A stretch of 64,000 nt of DNA, taken from Peromyscus leucopus. Lineage: Eukaryota; Chordata; Mammalia; Rodentia; Cricetidae. The notes under the pieces are model-generated. The model was not told the origin of the DNA. It ran no database searches and saw nothing but the letters and a program-made list of their open reading frames with translations. The DNA lies in NCBI RefSeq assembly GCF_004664715.2, contig NC_051070.1, positions 71,304,200 to 71,368,199 on the forward strand. Direction: 5' to 3'. Shown here one piece after another: positions 24,485-37,559 of this stretch. Numbering within the stretch: position 1 is the first letter of the stretch; the number at the start of each line of letters is the position of its first letter. The position numbers and the translations under genes are program-made.

Positions 24485-25677
24485 GGAAAATCAGAATGAA
24501 AAGTCTTATGGGAACTTACCTATTACTCTTGAAGCTTCTTAAGTACATACACATATTAAAATAGACTTACCCTATAATAAGATGGCAAGACTCTTATTAG
24601 ACACCACAGGATAACAAATTAAATCCCCAGTGCTAGGAATGGGTTTCCTTTTCTTGGAGTTATTGTAGATGTTTGATCCACAGGCTCACATGTTTGAGGC
24701 ACAATGAGTTGGAGAGAAGGATGTTAGGATAGGAGGCAGTTCTTCACTTCAAGCTGAGTATTTGGACCTTTCTCTCTGTCTTCTCCAAGGCTGGTATTTA
24801 AGGGTCTCTAAGAGGTTTTCCTCCCCTAATTTATGGTTGGTCAGTTTGAATAAAGACAAGGTAAATGATTGGCTCACAGCTTTGGCATAAACATGTGCTA
24901 ATCAGGCCTTAAATTTGTTCAGGTTCAGCAGCAGCAGGAGGCCTACTGATGGAGAAAAGCCTCACCACCTCTGTTTTAAACTGCTAAGCTTTATCTCAGA
25001 TCAACAGGGTGAAGAAAGAGCCAGCCATCTTAGAAGTTCACCATTTTGTTAATGATGTGGCCCCTCTCCCTATCTCTCAGCCTATCAGTGAATCTCTTTA
25101 ACTCCTGGACCCTCTGTCAATGGTGATTTTTAGTCTTCTACTGTTCTCTTTCACAGTTAAACTGATTAAGATTAGCAGGGCAGGGCCTCTACCTGAGTCC
25201 TGTCTGGGCTGCAGTAGGACAGCTATGAGAGTCTTGCGACTGCAGTTCTTGGTGACATTTTCAGCTTCTTAGATGCTTAGGGCCTGAGGATTCTCTTCTG
25301 CTTCTAGGTTGCTCACCTCTAGACAGAGACACAAGCTAGAGATCAAAAGTCAGCATTTATACTTTCCAAGTGCATGTTGAAATTATCAAGAAGACCTGGC
25401 CTCTTCAATGATGCAGCCCCTGAACTTAGATGTCCCTGTTCCCATTACCAATAGATGGAATTCACTAGCTAGTTGTAGGCATACAGCCACCAGAACTCCC
25501 ACAGTTTATCCAGTCTCCCTTTGATCACAGGGAATGCAGGTCTGGGCTCTGGTTTGAAACTAGGTTCCTAAGAGAGAAAAGTTATTTCCCCCCATTGAGT
25601 TTGTGTTTAGTCTGTTTCCCAGAACCCTAGTTAACCTAACCAGTCAGAGGAAAGCTCAGTCTTCACAAACACACACA

Positions 25678-25732
<55 letters not shown>

Positions 25733-27225
25733 GGAGGCATGGCTTAAAATCATGTCTTAAGGCACAGAAGCATCACCATCTTGCCATCGGCCATCTTGTG
25801 TTTGCAACCTCATTTTGCTACTTGACCATGGTATGAGATAGTTGAGGGTGCAGAGCTGATTCAGAAGAAATTGCAAAGCTGTTTCAATCTCTGTCTTGTC
25901 CTAGAACAGATTAAGAGGTAACAGTCAAATTCATGTCTTCATGAATGAGGAAAGTGTTGTATATAGATTCCAAGAATGCAGAGTTTGGGTTTTGTTTAGT
26001 TGGTTGGTTACTTTTCATTTGGGGGGTTGTTGGTTTGTTTGTTTTTGTTTTTTAGGTTACAAGCCCTTTCACAACTCAGTTGTACATGACCAAAGGCCCT
26101 GGTGCCAGCCACTGACATTCACCAAAGATTGACCTGGGACAGTGGCTCTGAATTTGTGATCTGCTATCAATGAAGTCAAAAGATGTGGACTCTTGTATGT
26201 GTATGCAAAGTCAAGGCAATCTTTATTAAAAGAGTTACAGAAAAGTGAGAAATTAAGGAAAAGTAAGAGAAATTTCAGAAAAAGAATAATTTCAGAGAGG
26301 AGGGAACTGTCACCCTCCTTGTCTAGGGTCTTTATAGGGCTATGGAAGGGATTGGACAAGAGCTCATGTAATTATATTGGGATTGGTTAATTTTCTGGGT
26401 GATCACAGGCTGAACCAGTAGAAGCCCCACATGCTCTATGCATGTCCCAAGTTGGGAGATGATCATGTGATGTTCAGGTACTACCTACCCAATCAGAAGT
26501 TGATAAAGCCTCCCTCTACCCACCTCTGACTTTTGCTTTCTTGAATGCTGACCTTGGCTGCCTCACAGCTGATAGTCATTGACTGTGCAGGTGTCTCTAG
26601 TGCTGGTAAATATATTACACTTTTTATTTTCATAGCTAACAAGAAACATCTTCATGGAACCCAGAGAATACTGTGAGATTGTGAAAGGAAACTGAATTGG
26701 ATCTACACAAAATTCAGCAAGGTGTAAACTGGTGGAAACTAAAATATACATGAGAACTTTGACATGGTCTCCAAGCAGTACAAAGGATGTTTCCATGGAC
26801 TCAACAGGATCAGAGCCAGTCATTTGCACCTGGACCCCTGAGGAAATTCAGAGAGGTATAACCAGATCTAAGACTCCATCTATGAAGCACTTGTCTTGAA
26901 TAAACATTGATAATCTGATCATGCAAATGAAAAGTCCAAGATGCAAAGAAGGAATGTGAATGAATTCAGACAAGAGCCAACAATCAGATTAGTGTTGCTC
27001 TTAACCTTGGTCAAAGATGCTTTCTTTCAGTGAGTTGACACAGAGATGCATAACCATCCAAGGTATTGAGAATAGGTGTTGAGTGTCCTAACCTAAGTGG
27101 GGTATCTGTATCAGCTACTCCAAGGCTAGGAAAACATCACAAAGGAGGGGTTTGAAAAATGTAGAAACTCAATCATAAGAAGAATGCTCAGTGCTAAGAA
27201 AAAGAGACTGTGAGTGCTCAGCCAT
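24485..27225. other. Intergenic between the TRAV7-like and TRAV12-like genes
   Basis: A (CA)n tract and no recognisable gene. Some of it may be old, unclassified repeat sequence. Confidence 0.5.
25669..25730. repeat. (CA)n microsatellite
   Basis: About 60 bp of CA with one TA interruption. Confidence 0.95.
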
Positions 27226-27229
27226 AGAT

Positions 27230-27660
27230 GAAACACCTCTACAAACTCTTCATCCTGACAACGCTTAGGGAATATCTTGGAAGAAAAGTGAAACAAAACA
27301 AACAAACAAAAAACAGTTAGAACTAGAAGATGGGGAGAAGAGCTTCAAAATACTTTTCTCTGGGCATGACAAGGCTGTTACACATGAACTCATAGGACCT
27401 GTGGTTACCTGTACCAGACATACACAAAATCAAGACAGCTTGAAATTCAATCATGGAGGTGAAAGGGGCTCCTGAGGCCCTTTTCTTGCTGAGGAGCTAT
27501 TGGCAATTGATGGCTCTTGGCACAAGGAGAGTCATTTTTCTTTAAGAAGGTGCACACTTGTAGGTTGCCCATGCATCAGGAGATGATCCCACAACCATAA
27601 GCACATGGACAGCACTAATTAGATTCAATGGGTTATGAAAAAAGAGAATGAGAAAGAATA
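27230..27660 (+). mobile_element. L1/Lx 3'UTR fragment
   Basis: Typical L1 3'UTR end region (CATGGAGGTGAAAGGGGCTC, GAGGAGCTATTGGCAATTGA). Confidence 0.6.
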
Positions 27661-27829
27661 TGAGACATGAAGCTTAGAGCACTATTGTTGTCCTTTTCAA
27701 AATTGTTTCTGCCTTTCAAGCCACAGCTATCCGAATCAGCAACTGCAACTCTGCTACTACCAAGAGCAGTTAGGCCGCAAGGGGGATATTCTGTTCCCTG
27801 TGGTGGTATTGTGTTCCCCAAAATATTGT

Positions 27830-28330
27830 GCACCCTAATAAACTTATCTAGGGTCATAGACAGAACAGCAACTAGATACAGAGGCTAGAAAATGGTGACA
27901 CTGACACCTTTAATCCTAGCATTCCAGAGGCAGAGATCTACCTGGATCTCTGTGTGTTCAAGGATACAGCCAAGCATGGTTACTCACGCCTTTAATCCCA
28001 GGGAGTAATGGCAGAAAGCAGAAAAGTATAAAAGGTGTGAGGATCAGGAATAGAAGCTTTTGGCCGGTTAAGCTTTTAGGCTTTTGTGAGCAGCACAGTT
28101 CAGCTGAGATTCATTCTGGATGAGGACTCAGAGGCTTCCAGTTTGAGGAAAAATGATCAGCTGAGGAATTGGCAAGGTGAGGAAGCTGTGGCTTGTTCTG
28201 CTTCTCTGATCTTCCAGCATTCACCCCAATACCTGGCTCTGGGTTTTATTTTATTAATAAGGACTTTTAAGATTTGTGCTAGAGTCCACTCTGGTTCTAA
28301 CTCTTGCAAAGCTATAAAGGGAACTTAACT
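27830..28330 (+). repeat. Composite repeat with B1-like core
   Basis: A B1-like CACGCCTTTAATCCCAGG is followed by GAGGACTCAGAGGCTTCCAG, GTGAGGAAGCTGTGGCTTG and TTATTAATAAGGAC, a recurring rodent composite repeat whose family I cannot name. Confidence 0.45.
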
Positions 28331-28363
28331 AAAACCTCTCTCCCTCTAAAGAACTGAAGATTC

Positions 28364-28388
28364 AAAGGTTAAGGTTAAGGTTAAGGTG
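28364..28388. repeat. Short TTAAGG hexamer array
   Basis: AAGGTTAAGGTTAAGG plus one more partial unit. It is not a telomere unit (TTAGGG). Confidence 0.85.
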
Positions 28389-28725
28389 GCGTTCTGCTCT
28401 TCAGAGAAGTTGAATAGCAAGTACCTGCTAGAGTGCTCTAAAAAGTCCTCATGCTTCTCCTCGCCCCTACTTATAAACCCTTTTTCATCTGGCTCCTCCT
28501 TACCACATCCTGTCAGCTCATTGCTGACTCAGCCTCCTGATTGCAGGTGAATTTTATTCAATTAAACACATCTTTACACCATTAAACAAACATTCCAGAC
28601 CATAAAACAGTAGCATACCTTGAAATAATAGTCTAAAACACACTATGTGTTCATTTTCATAAAGTAAATACTTTTTAAATAGCGTTCTCTAGGTGCTCTG
28701 GTTCAGGCCTTGTCAGGGCCCAACA

Positions 28726-28764
28726 GGTTTTTGTGCAGGCTGCAGGTGCCTGGGGAGCACTGTG
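28726..28764 (-). other. Consensus 23-RSS of the TRAV7-like gene
   Basis: Heptamer CACAGTG (28764-28758), a 23-bp spacer containing ACCTGCAGCC, and nonamer ACAAAAACC (28734-28726). Both elements match consensus fully; the best RSS in the window. Confidence 0.97.
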
Positions 28765-29288
28765 TGCTCACTGCACAAAGGTAGACAGCTGAGTCACTGG
28801 GCTGGGAGTCTCTGATGTGCAGGGAAACATGCCGGCTGGCTTTGTTGAGGTGAACTGTGAATCGGCCTTCTTCCTTTGCACCATTGGAGACGATGGACAC
28901 AAGCAGCTCGGGGCCTTTCCCAGAATGCTGTCTGTACCACCAGAAGTAATCAGAAGTACTATCACTGAATGTGCAGTTGAGAGAGGCCATGGCTCCCTCT
29001 GGGACACTGAGGGATTCCGGGTTCTGCTGCACCTTCTCCTGGCTGCTCACCCCTGTGAAGAGAGACAGAGGTCACACAACGAAGACTAGAGGCACATGGA
29101 TGCTAACAGTACAATGGCTTTTCAATGGGCCTCCCACCCCTTAACTAGAGATGAAAAATTTGTGTTTCTACCATTTTCCTAGAGTAGGCAGCAACTTCAC
29201 ATATCATACATTATATCCAAAAGAAGTGCCCAAACTCACAATTAAACTGAAGCCACAGGACCACTAGTGAAACACTCAAGGATTTCAT
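28765..29288 (-). CDS. TRAV7: TCR alpha V gene, TRAV7-like (human TRAV12 type)
   Basis: TCR alpha-chain variable segment. Leader exon 29288-29240 ([16 protein letters not shown]) has donor T|GTGAGT; the intron is 187 bp, the acceptor CTTCACAG, and the V exon 29052-28765. The junction codon TGG gives [10 protein letters not shown]. Cys23 is in LNCTFSD, Trp41 in [13 protein letters not shown], and Cys104 in [33 protein letters not shown] is shared, with small changes, by mouse TRAV7 and human TRAV12 genes. The frame is open. It carries the only nonamer in the window that matches consensus perfectly. A CTCF-like motif lies 222 bp upstream of the start codon. Confidence 0.9.
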
Positions 29289-29509
29289 TATTCTTTCTTC
29301 TCTCTTCACTGAGGATCCAGATTTTAAGCCTGGTTAAAAAAAAAATCAGTTTCACGTTTCTAATGTTTCTCCTTCAGGAAGCATCAAAATATTGTGCTAC
29401 CAAGTAGAAAAACAAAGCTCTTTTCCCACCCTTGTGACACCAGCAAACTCCTCCCCAAACTCTGTCACTCAAAACCACTTGAGAGGTCCCCCATGTCTCT
29501 AAGAAGAGA

Positions 29510-29526
29510 CTGCCACCTTGTGGATA
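29510..29526 (-). promoter_or_regulatory. CTCF-like motif upstream of the TRAV7-like gene
   Basis: Minus-strand TATCCACAAGGTGGCAG fits the CTCF core (CCACNAGGTGGCAG). It lies 222 bp upstream of the leader ATG, in the same orientation as the gene. Confidence 0.68.
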
Positions 29527-29964
29527 CTGACAGTGACCAAAGATTTGCTAAAAATAAACACTTATGTGAGCAGCTAAAAGTAAAAATCTGGCATCTTAGT
29601 TAAATACAGACTTAAGAGATATTTGCTCCAAGTCAATGTGGGGAAACATGTATGTTTTCATGAATTTCAAGTTAAACTTCAAAAATTTCCTGAGTTACCT
29701 CAAGCAGTCATTTCCTTGTATTCAGTGATTCGTACTTTTTCTATTACCAAATCTGAGTGAGGTTCTTGTAGCTCAGGAGTATTTCACACTCCATAACTTC
29801 TCTCTGAGCCAGACAATGCAGCTGTATAAAACACTTCCTTTTTGACTTTTGAAAGAACTTCTAATTAAAGGGATTCTAGAGAAACTGACTGGGTTAAAAT
29901 CTCACTTAGTAAATATGGTTCCATGTCAAACTCTGAGGAACATATTTTTTGTTTTTGAGACAGT

Positions 29965-30357
29965 CTGATATGGTGATTTAAATTTAACACCCCCCCTCAG
30001 GCTCTTATGTTTGAATGTGTGGTCCCTAGTTGGTGGGACTGTTTGGTAAGAATTAGGAGGTATGGCCTCCTTGGAGGAGGTACTTCATTGGGATGACCTC
30101 AGAGGTTTCAAAACCCCAAACCATTCCCAGTCAGCACTTTCTCTCTGTCTCCTGGTTGTGGATCAGGACGGAAGCTCTCAACCACTGCTCCAGCACTATG
30201 CCTGCCTGCCTGCCTGCTGTCATGCTACCTGCCCCGAGGGCCATGGACTTACCCTCTGAACTGTAAGCCCCCATTAAACTGTTTTCTATAAGTTACAGTT
30301 TCTATAAGATACTGGTCATGATGTCTTGTTACATTGGTAAAAAAGTGACTAAGACAG
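29965..30357 (+). mobile_element. hAT-Charlie-like (URR1-type) element
   Basis: Wording such as GGTGGGACTGTTTGGTAAG, AGGAGGTATGGCCTCCTTGG and a 3' end with AGTGACTAAGACAGT fits a common rodent non-autonomous DNA element; the family name is tentative. Confidence 0.5.
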
Positions 30358-30695
30358 TATGTGGTAGTGTGAATGAAAATGGCCCCCACAGATTCATGGG
30401 GAGTGACACTATTAGGAGGTGTGTTCTTGTTGGAGGAAGTCTGTGGCTAGGAGTGGACTTTAAGCTGTCAAGTACTTAAGCCAAGCCCAGGGACTCTCTC
30501 TTCCTGCTGCCTGCAGATCTGGCTGTAGAACTCTCAGCTCCTTCTCAAGCGCCATGTCTGCCTGTGTGCCACCATGCTTCCTACCACACTGACAACGAAC
30601 TAAAATGTTGAACTGCAAGTCAGTCCCAGTTAAATACTTTCCTTTGTAAGAGTTGCCATGGCCATGAAGTCTCTTCATAGTAATTAAGACACAGG
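30358..30695 (+). mobile_element. hAT-Charlie-like (URR1-type) element, second copy
   Basis: GACACTATTAGGAGGTGTG, GTAGAACTCTCAGCTCCTTC and an end reading AGTAATTAAGACAC. It lies directly after the related copy at 29965-30357. Confidence 0.55.
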
Positions 30696-30959
30696 GTCAC
30701 TCTTTATAGTTTGGATGGCTCAGAACTCACTTTATAGGCCAACCTATCATATTACTCACAAGTCTACCAACCTCTGCTTCTTGAATTTCACCTTTAAAGG
30801 CATGTGCTGCCAAACTTGGCTATGAGGAACAATTTTTATTAGTTGCCTTTATTTTTTGAAATTAAAATATAATTTTAACAGGCATAAACTTCAAAGTCCC
30901 TTACAATGCATCATTATATTTTGCATTATGACACACTGATGACAAGGCCCCCAAGCTGA

Positions 30960-31830
30960 ACACAACACAGAACTCTTTAATCATGGAAAAGATGAGCTGA
31001 CGCCTATGTACAGCCTTCATCCCCAGGTTATAGGGATATGACCTAGGTTATAGGGACATAGGCATCTTTGTTAATGAAAGGTACTCTGCAAAGTATCAAA
31101 AGAAAAATATAAACACCAAACCTATTACAAAACCTTTGATCCTCAATGGTGCCCTGCTTAGATGTACTAAGGCAAAGGTAGTAAAATTTGTGAGAGTTAA
31201 ACAACCAATATCAGGTTTAACTTAAGGTCTACTCCAGGAGATGGAAACCACATTCGACACTATTTCGGTGACCAAGAACCTGAGACTAGATACCCAGGGA
31301 CCTAGGATAAAAGGAAATATTACTGTTTTAAAAACTGTAGCAATAAAATCATTACTAATGACAGTCTTCTGTACTCATAGATCAGTGTCTTGCTCAGGCA
31401 TCATCAAAGAAGTGTCCTCCTGCAGCAGATAGAAACAAATACAGAGACCTACGACTTTGAAACACTCAACCACAAATAAAATGTCTACTTCACATTCCTT
31501 CACTCAGGGACTAAGGAACCCTGCTGAAGAGGAGACAGAAAGAGTGTAAGAGTCAGAAGGAATGGAGGATACCAAGAAAACTAGGCCCTCTAACTCAACA
31601 TGATCAAAGCACATATGAATTCAGAGAGACTGAGGCAGCATGCAAAGGACCTGCATGGATCTTCACCAGGTCCTTTGGGTATATATTATGGCCTCCAGTT
31701 TAGTTTCCATGGAATTTCTGAGTGTATGAACAAGTGGGTGTCTGTTTCTTGTGCCTTCTCTTGGTCTCTTTCCTTTGGTTGGTTTGTCTTATCCAACTCT
31801 AACATGTGAGTATTTGTTTAATCTTATCAT
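30960..31830 (+). mobile_element. L1 3'UTR fragment
   Basis: L1/Lx 3'UTR wording such as GACAGTCTTCTGTACTCATAG, AAGTGTCCTCCTGCAGCAG and GTAAGAGTCAGAAGGAATGG. Confidence 0.65.
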
Positions 31831-32339
31831 GTTTTATTTTATCACTATCCATTAGAAGCCAGGTTGTTTTCTAATGAGAGACAGAAAGGGAGTGGATCCA
31901 GATGAAAGAAGGTTGGAAGAATTAGGAAAAGAGGACAGTGAAACTGTTATCCGTGTATGTTACATGAGAAAACATCTATTTTCAATGAATAAAAAACATG
32001 GAGCAAAAGCAAGGGCATGCAGCATGGTGGATTTCTACCAGCTTTCAGCTACCTTTCTCGTAAGTTCTGTGCAGTACAAATGTGAGGTGTTTTTTTGGCT
32101 ACTCTAGACTAGTCATCTGGCATAATAATAATAGGCTTCCCTTACCATGGACCTCTGACTGCAGGCAGCGGGCTATTCCTGGGACATTATTTTAACCTGT
32201 GCCCACTCACAGTTCCAGTTATTACTCTTTGCATGATAGGATGGTGTTGTGTAACAAACCCCAGTCTACCATTACTACGTCAAAAGTTTCTTAGCATTTC
32301 TAGCCCTCCTTTCTTCCTCTGAAGTCTTCTTGTGTTTAT

Positions 32340-32940
32340 TTATTTTTGTTGTTGTTGGGGGAGTAGTTTTAGTTTTTTCAAACAATGTATTTTGATCATG
32401 TTTTTACCCTCTCCTACTTCAGATTCTTCGTTCTCCCTACCCACCCAACTTTATACTTCACCTCTTTCTCTTTTAAACCAAATAAATAAATAAATAAATA
32501 AATACCATATAACAACAAAAAATCAAAGCAAACAAACACAACCAAATGAGACAAAAACAAACATGGAGTTCATTTTTTGTTGGTCATCTACTCTTGGGTA
32601 TGAGACAACAGCATGTGGTCCGTATACTCAATGAGAACTAAACTGAAGAAAAAAAAAAAACCAGGTTTTCTTTTCCCCAGCAGGTATCATTTCAAATAGC
32701 GTCTTGGTTATGGGTACAATCACATCTCTACTTCCTGCTCTTATCCTCTCAGCATTGGGACCCTGTCTGGTTTGAACCTATGCAGGTCTTTTGCCTGCTG
32801 CCACAGTCTCTGTGAGTGCACATGAGCATCAGTCCTGTTTTGTCAGAAAGACACTATTTGCTTATAGTCAACCACCACTTCTGACTGTTACAATCTTTCT
32901 ACTTTCCCTTCCACATAGACTCTTGAGTCTATAGGAGAGG
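32340..32940 (-). mobile_element. L1 3'UTR, antisense, with AAAT repeat
   Basis: Reverse-orientation L1 3'UTR wording (TATTTTGATCATGTTTTTAC, CTACTCTTGGGTATGAGAC) around an (AAAT)n at about 32480-32505. Confidence 0.6.
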
Positions 32941-33549
32941 GGAATGATAAAGACATCCCATTTAGGACTGAGTACTCCAATGTTTCTCACTCTCTGCTCA
33001 TTGTCCAGTTGTGAATGTCTGTGTTACTGCTCATCTACTGAAAGAAGAAGCTTCTCTGATATGGTTGAGCATTGTAATGCACTCACCTATGGGTATAGAA
33101 ATATGCCAATAGTAGTCGTTTTATTGCCATGTCACCTTGGACAGATTAGTAGTACTAGGTTTTCCCCTAGGCCAGTGACCTATCCAGTCTCAGATTCTTG
33201 CACACTTAAGCAATAACAGACATGGGTTGGAGCTTAAATCCACTTTTTAAAAGTGTTTGCTTTCTCCCATAGCATCTGAGCTGCTATTGCTCTAATGAAT
33301 CTTGAAGGGGTTATTGTTATAGAATTTGTATCTGGTGGTAATGATGATTACCTTTCTTTTCTAGTACCAGGCAGCATACCTTCCAGCACTGTGAATACTA
33401 GTCAGTAGGGATGAAATTTCTAGTTGGGTACTAACTCACCTTCTTTGTGTTTAGTGGCATGAGTAGTAAGGCAATAGGAATAAGCAGTAAGCAATAGGGC
33501 CTTACTATTAGTTTGTGAAAAGAAATCAATAACTTTGGAAATAGGCTAC

Positions 33550-33922
33550 TGCTGTGGCATGTTTTGTACGGCAAATGTGTTGCTCTGATTGGATAATAAA
33601 TAAAACACTGATTGGCCAGTAGCCAGGCAGGAAGTATAGGCAGGACTAATAGAGAGGAGAATTGAGGGAACAGGAAGGCAGAGGGAGAGAGCTGCCAGTT
33701 GCCACCATGACAAGCGAGATGTAAGGTACTGGTAAGACACGAGCCACGTGGCAACTTAGATTAATAGAAATGGGTTAATTTAAGATAAAAGATATAGATA
33801 ACAAGAAGCCTGCCATGGCCATACAGTTTATAAGTAATATAAGCATTGGAGTGATTATTTTATATGGGGGCTGTGGGACTGCGGGGGCTTGGTGGGACCT
33901 GGAGAGAAACTCTCCAGTTACA
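33550..33922 (+). mobile_element. Solo LTR with perfect 6-bp target duplication
   Basis: Same family: begins TGCTGTGGCATG, ends AGTTACA. Flanked on both sides by GGCTAC (33544-33549 and 33923-33928). Confidence 0.82.
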
Positions 33923-33929
33923 GGCTACA

Positions 33930-34620
33930 GTGTCTGCTGGTGGGAATGCAGACTAGTATAGCCTTTATGGAAACCATGTGGAGGTTCCTCAAAAAGCTAA
34001 AAATAGATTCAATACACAATTCTTGGAATGATACCACAAAGTATTCCTTATCTTACTAAAGAGATACATGTTTATCCATGTTCATTACTTCTCTGCTATG
34101 AATAGCCAAAATTGGAAACAACCTACATATTCAACATCTGATGAATGGATAATAAGAATGTGGGACATTTACACAGTGAAATACTATTCAGCTCTAAGAA
34201 AAAGGAAATGTGCTGGCAAGCATATGGAACCAAAAAAAAAAATCATCTTGACTGAGAAAACTGAGACCCAAAAAGACAAACACGGCAGGTTTTCACTTGT
34301 GAATGGACGTTAGCTTTTAAGCTTTTGATATGTGTGCTATAAAATGAATGATCACCTAGGTTGCATATCTAGTAAGGGACTCAGAGAGAAGAGAGAATCT
34401 CGATGGAAAGGGGGAATAGAATACAGAGTTATGAAGAGATAAAGGGAAAATAGAATAGGGCGTGTGGGAGAGAAGGATAAAGGAAAGAATAAAGGGAGAG
34501 GCAAATAACACTAAAGCCATTTGAAAAAACACGTGGAAACCTGCTACGGTGGAAGCTTCCTAAAAATATACATATATGAAGAGAATCAAAATGGAGTCAT
34601 CATACAATAGGGAGAGAAAG
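33930..34620 (+). mobile_element. L1 ORF2 3' end and partial 3'UTR
   Basis: Contains TGGTGGGAATGCAGACTAGT, CATATTCAACATCTGATGAA and TTTACACAGTGAAATACTAT, typical L1 ORF2 end wording, directly after the solo LTR. Confidence 0.78.
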
Positions 34621-34717
34621 TCCCAACTAATGTCTTATGCCACCAAGTGAAACCTTCAGTTCCAAAAATGGAAAACATCTTGTTGATTCATTGGCCAAAG
34701 GGCTCCCATGGACCCCC

Positions 34718-34772
<55 letters not shown>

Positions 34773-34777
34773 ACACC
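34718..34777. repeat. (CA)n microsatellite
   Basis: About 60 bp of CA. Confidence 0.95.
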
Positions 34778-35319
34778 ATCCATTACAGACTCTGAATTCT
34801 CATTAAGCTCGGTTTTACCTGTCCTCCAGGCTTGCAAACTTTACAGTCAGAAGAAATGGGCAGAGAGCTCTACAACTTTCTAAAAGCACAAAACGTGCTG
34901 GTTCTTTCCTTTTTCAAACCACAACCTCAGCAGCACTGTACATCCATGTGCTATCAGCTTCATCAGAAAGTTGTTAAATTGGCCTCTATGTCCAGCATGG
35001 TGACACAGGCCTTAATTCCAGAATAAGAAGATCTCAAATTTTAAGGCAGTCTGAACATACTGAGTTTTGTCTATATGCTAAGACCTTGTTTCCAAAATCC
35101 TCCACTACCATCACCAACAATAATATTAACCTGAATTGTAGTTAATATATCAGGATTCTCTTACTGGAAGATATGATTTTAGATCAGGACAATAACTGCT
35201 TTTAGTTCACTATCCCATTAGGTACTGCAGAGTGGTCCAAGAGGGTCTAATGGCAAACACAATGAATCTCTGCAAATCTCATAAAATTCCTTACCTTTGT
35301 TCTCTTTTTCCTTATCATT

Positions 35320-35690
35320 GTAGTTACTTTTCTGTTATTGTGAAGAGGCATCGTGATGAAAGCAACTTAGAGAAGAAAGAGTTTGTTGGAAGCTTCCAAT
35401 TCAGAGGGTGAGTCTAGGACATTGTGGCAAGAGGCATGGCAGCAGGCAGGCAGACATGGCAATGGAGCAGAAACTGGGAGCTTACATTTTGATAAACAAG
35501 TATGAAGCAGAAAGAGAAACCTAACTGGGAATGGCATGAGTCTTTTACAGCTTCAAAACTTGCTTCCAATGACCTCCTTCAGTAAGCACAAACCTCCCAA
35601 TCCTTCCCAAATAACTCTACCAACTGGTAACCAAACAGATAAGCCTATGGAAGCCACTCTCATTCAATCCACCACACTTACAGAACAAGG
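35320..35690 (+). repeat. Unclassified dispersed rodent repeat
   Basis: TTTTCTGTTATTGTGAAGAGG, GAAAGCAACTTAGAGAAGAA and AATCCACCACACTTACAG fit the same family as 6085-6720. Confidence 0.45.
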
Positions 35691-35739
35691 TTCAGGTACA
35701 CTAAGAGATTACGAAGAAAAGAAAAGGAAGAAAGAAGGA

Positions 35740-35774
35740 AGTTAGGAAAGAAGGAAGGAAGGAAGGAAGGAAGA

Positions 35775-35863
<89 letters not shown>

Positions 35864-35946
35864 GAGGAAGGAAGGAAGGAAGGAAGGAAGGAAGGAAGAG
35901 AGGTAGGAAGGAAAGAAGGAAGGAAGGAAGGAAGAAAGGGAGAAAG
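35740..35946. repeat. Long pure-purine tract (GGAA)n(GAAA)n(GGAA)n
   Basis: About 200 bp of A/G with a single T, with (GAAA)n in the middle flanked by (GGAA)n. Confidence 0.95.
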
Positions 35947-36204
35947 AATTTTATGATTTTATGCTAGTAGAGAAAAAGAAACAACTTTATCAATTGGCAA
36001 GGGAGGTTCCATGTCCCTTCCTGGTGTGGAAGGGTGTGCAATTAATGCTCTTTTGTTCTTAGTCAACTATTATAGCTCATAAAAATAAAAATAGCTCTGT
36101 GAATCTCTTGTGCACTACATGTTTTATTGGGTTTGTAAATAACATGACTACCCTACCTGTACCATTTCTCTGAGATATGACATGAGGATGCAAACTAAAA
36201 GGAT

Positions 36205-36625
36205 AAGGTAGTATCTTAGTTAGGGTTACTATTTCTGAGATGAAACACCATGACCAAAAGCAATTTGGAAAGGAAAGGGTTTATTTGGCTTACACTTAAC
36301 ACTGTTGTCCATTGTTGAAGGAAGTCAGGATAAGAATTCAAACAGAGTAGGAACCTAGATGCAGGAGCTAATGGAGAGACCATGAAAGGGGTGCTGCTTA
36401 CTGGCTTGTTCATCGTGATTTTCTCAGCCTGTTTTCTTCTAGAAGCCAGAACCACAAGCCCAGGCATGGCAGCACCCACAACTGGGCTGCCCCACCCAGT
36501 GAATCACTAATTAAGAGAACACCTTGTAGACAGAACTTATTGGGGCATTTTCTCCTCTGTGGTTCCCTCCTTTCAGATAACTCTAGCTTAAGTCATGTTG
36601 ACACAAAACCAGCCAGTACAGATAA
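36205..36625 (+). repeat. Unclassified dispersed rodent repeat
   Basis: Starts TATCTTAGTTAGGGTTACT and ends GTTGACACAAAACCAGCCAG, a common rodent interspersed repeat. Confidence 0.5.
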
Positions 36626-37090
36626 TATCTCCCTCTGAGACAGAAAACTCACTCACTACTTCTATTGAAGCAGGAGAATCACCAAAATCAGAGTTCTATT
36701 CAATGTAAAGAAAATGAAATCATAAAATTTGCAGGTAAATGGACAGAAATCAAAACTATTACATTGAGTAATGTAACCCTGACCCAGAGAGAAAAACACC
36801 ACATGTTCTGTGTTATATGCAGTTCCTTGTCCTGAATCTTCAAATGTGACGACACAGCCTGTAGTAACTGCAGAAACTAGGAAACTAAAAATGTGCCATT
36901 GGGAGAAATGGAAGAAGGAGTCCTAGAAAGATGGAGAGTAGGATACAGGTGCTACAAGGGGGAAATTTGAAAAGCAAAAATAGCATTTTACTGGGAAGAG
37001 TAAAAGCAAGAAACTGCAGAAGGTACTAAGGATGTCTGAAAAAAAAAACATTGGAAAGCATATAATCCCATTTTTATTTAAAAACACATG

Positions 37091-37093
<3 letters not shown>

Positions 37094-37132
<39 letters not shown>

Positions 37133-37235
37133 AGATAGTTGACAGATGGTAGATATATAGATTGATGATAGATGATAGATAGATAGATAGATATAGATAG
37201 ATAGATAGATAGATAGATATAGATAGATAGACAGA
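37094..37235. repeat. (GT)n then (GATA)n
   Basis: (GT)n at 37094-37122 followed by imperfect GATA/TAGA units to about 37235. Confidence 0.93.
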
Positions 37236-37559
37236 TAAATAGACAGTAGATGAAAGGTGATAGAGGGTTTGAATGAATTTACTCCACTTGGATGGATAAT
37301 GCCCTCCCCAAGAGTCACAAACTATCTGACAAAACCCCAGTGCTAAGCATGGGAAACTTTCCTTTGAGATGTTAGTCAGAGAAGTCAAAGAGACTCCCAA
37401 ATTAACATGCTTTGTTGCCACTGTCACTGATTGCCTCCCAGAACCTGAAGGTAATAGCCTATTCTTTAGTACAGCACACAGTTGAGATTCAAGATTTGGG
37501 AGAATCAACTGGGCCCATCCTTGAAATCTCTTCTCTAAGAATTAGCTCTCACAATATCC

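Noticed and set aside
28364..28388. TTAAGG array as an interstitial telomere
   Set aside because: The unit differs from TTAGGG and there are only three to four copies.
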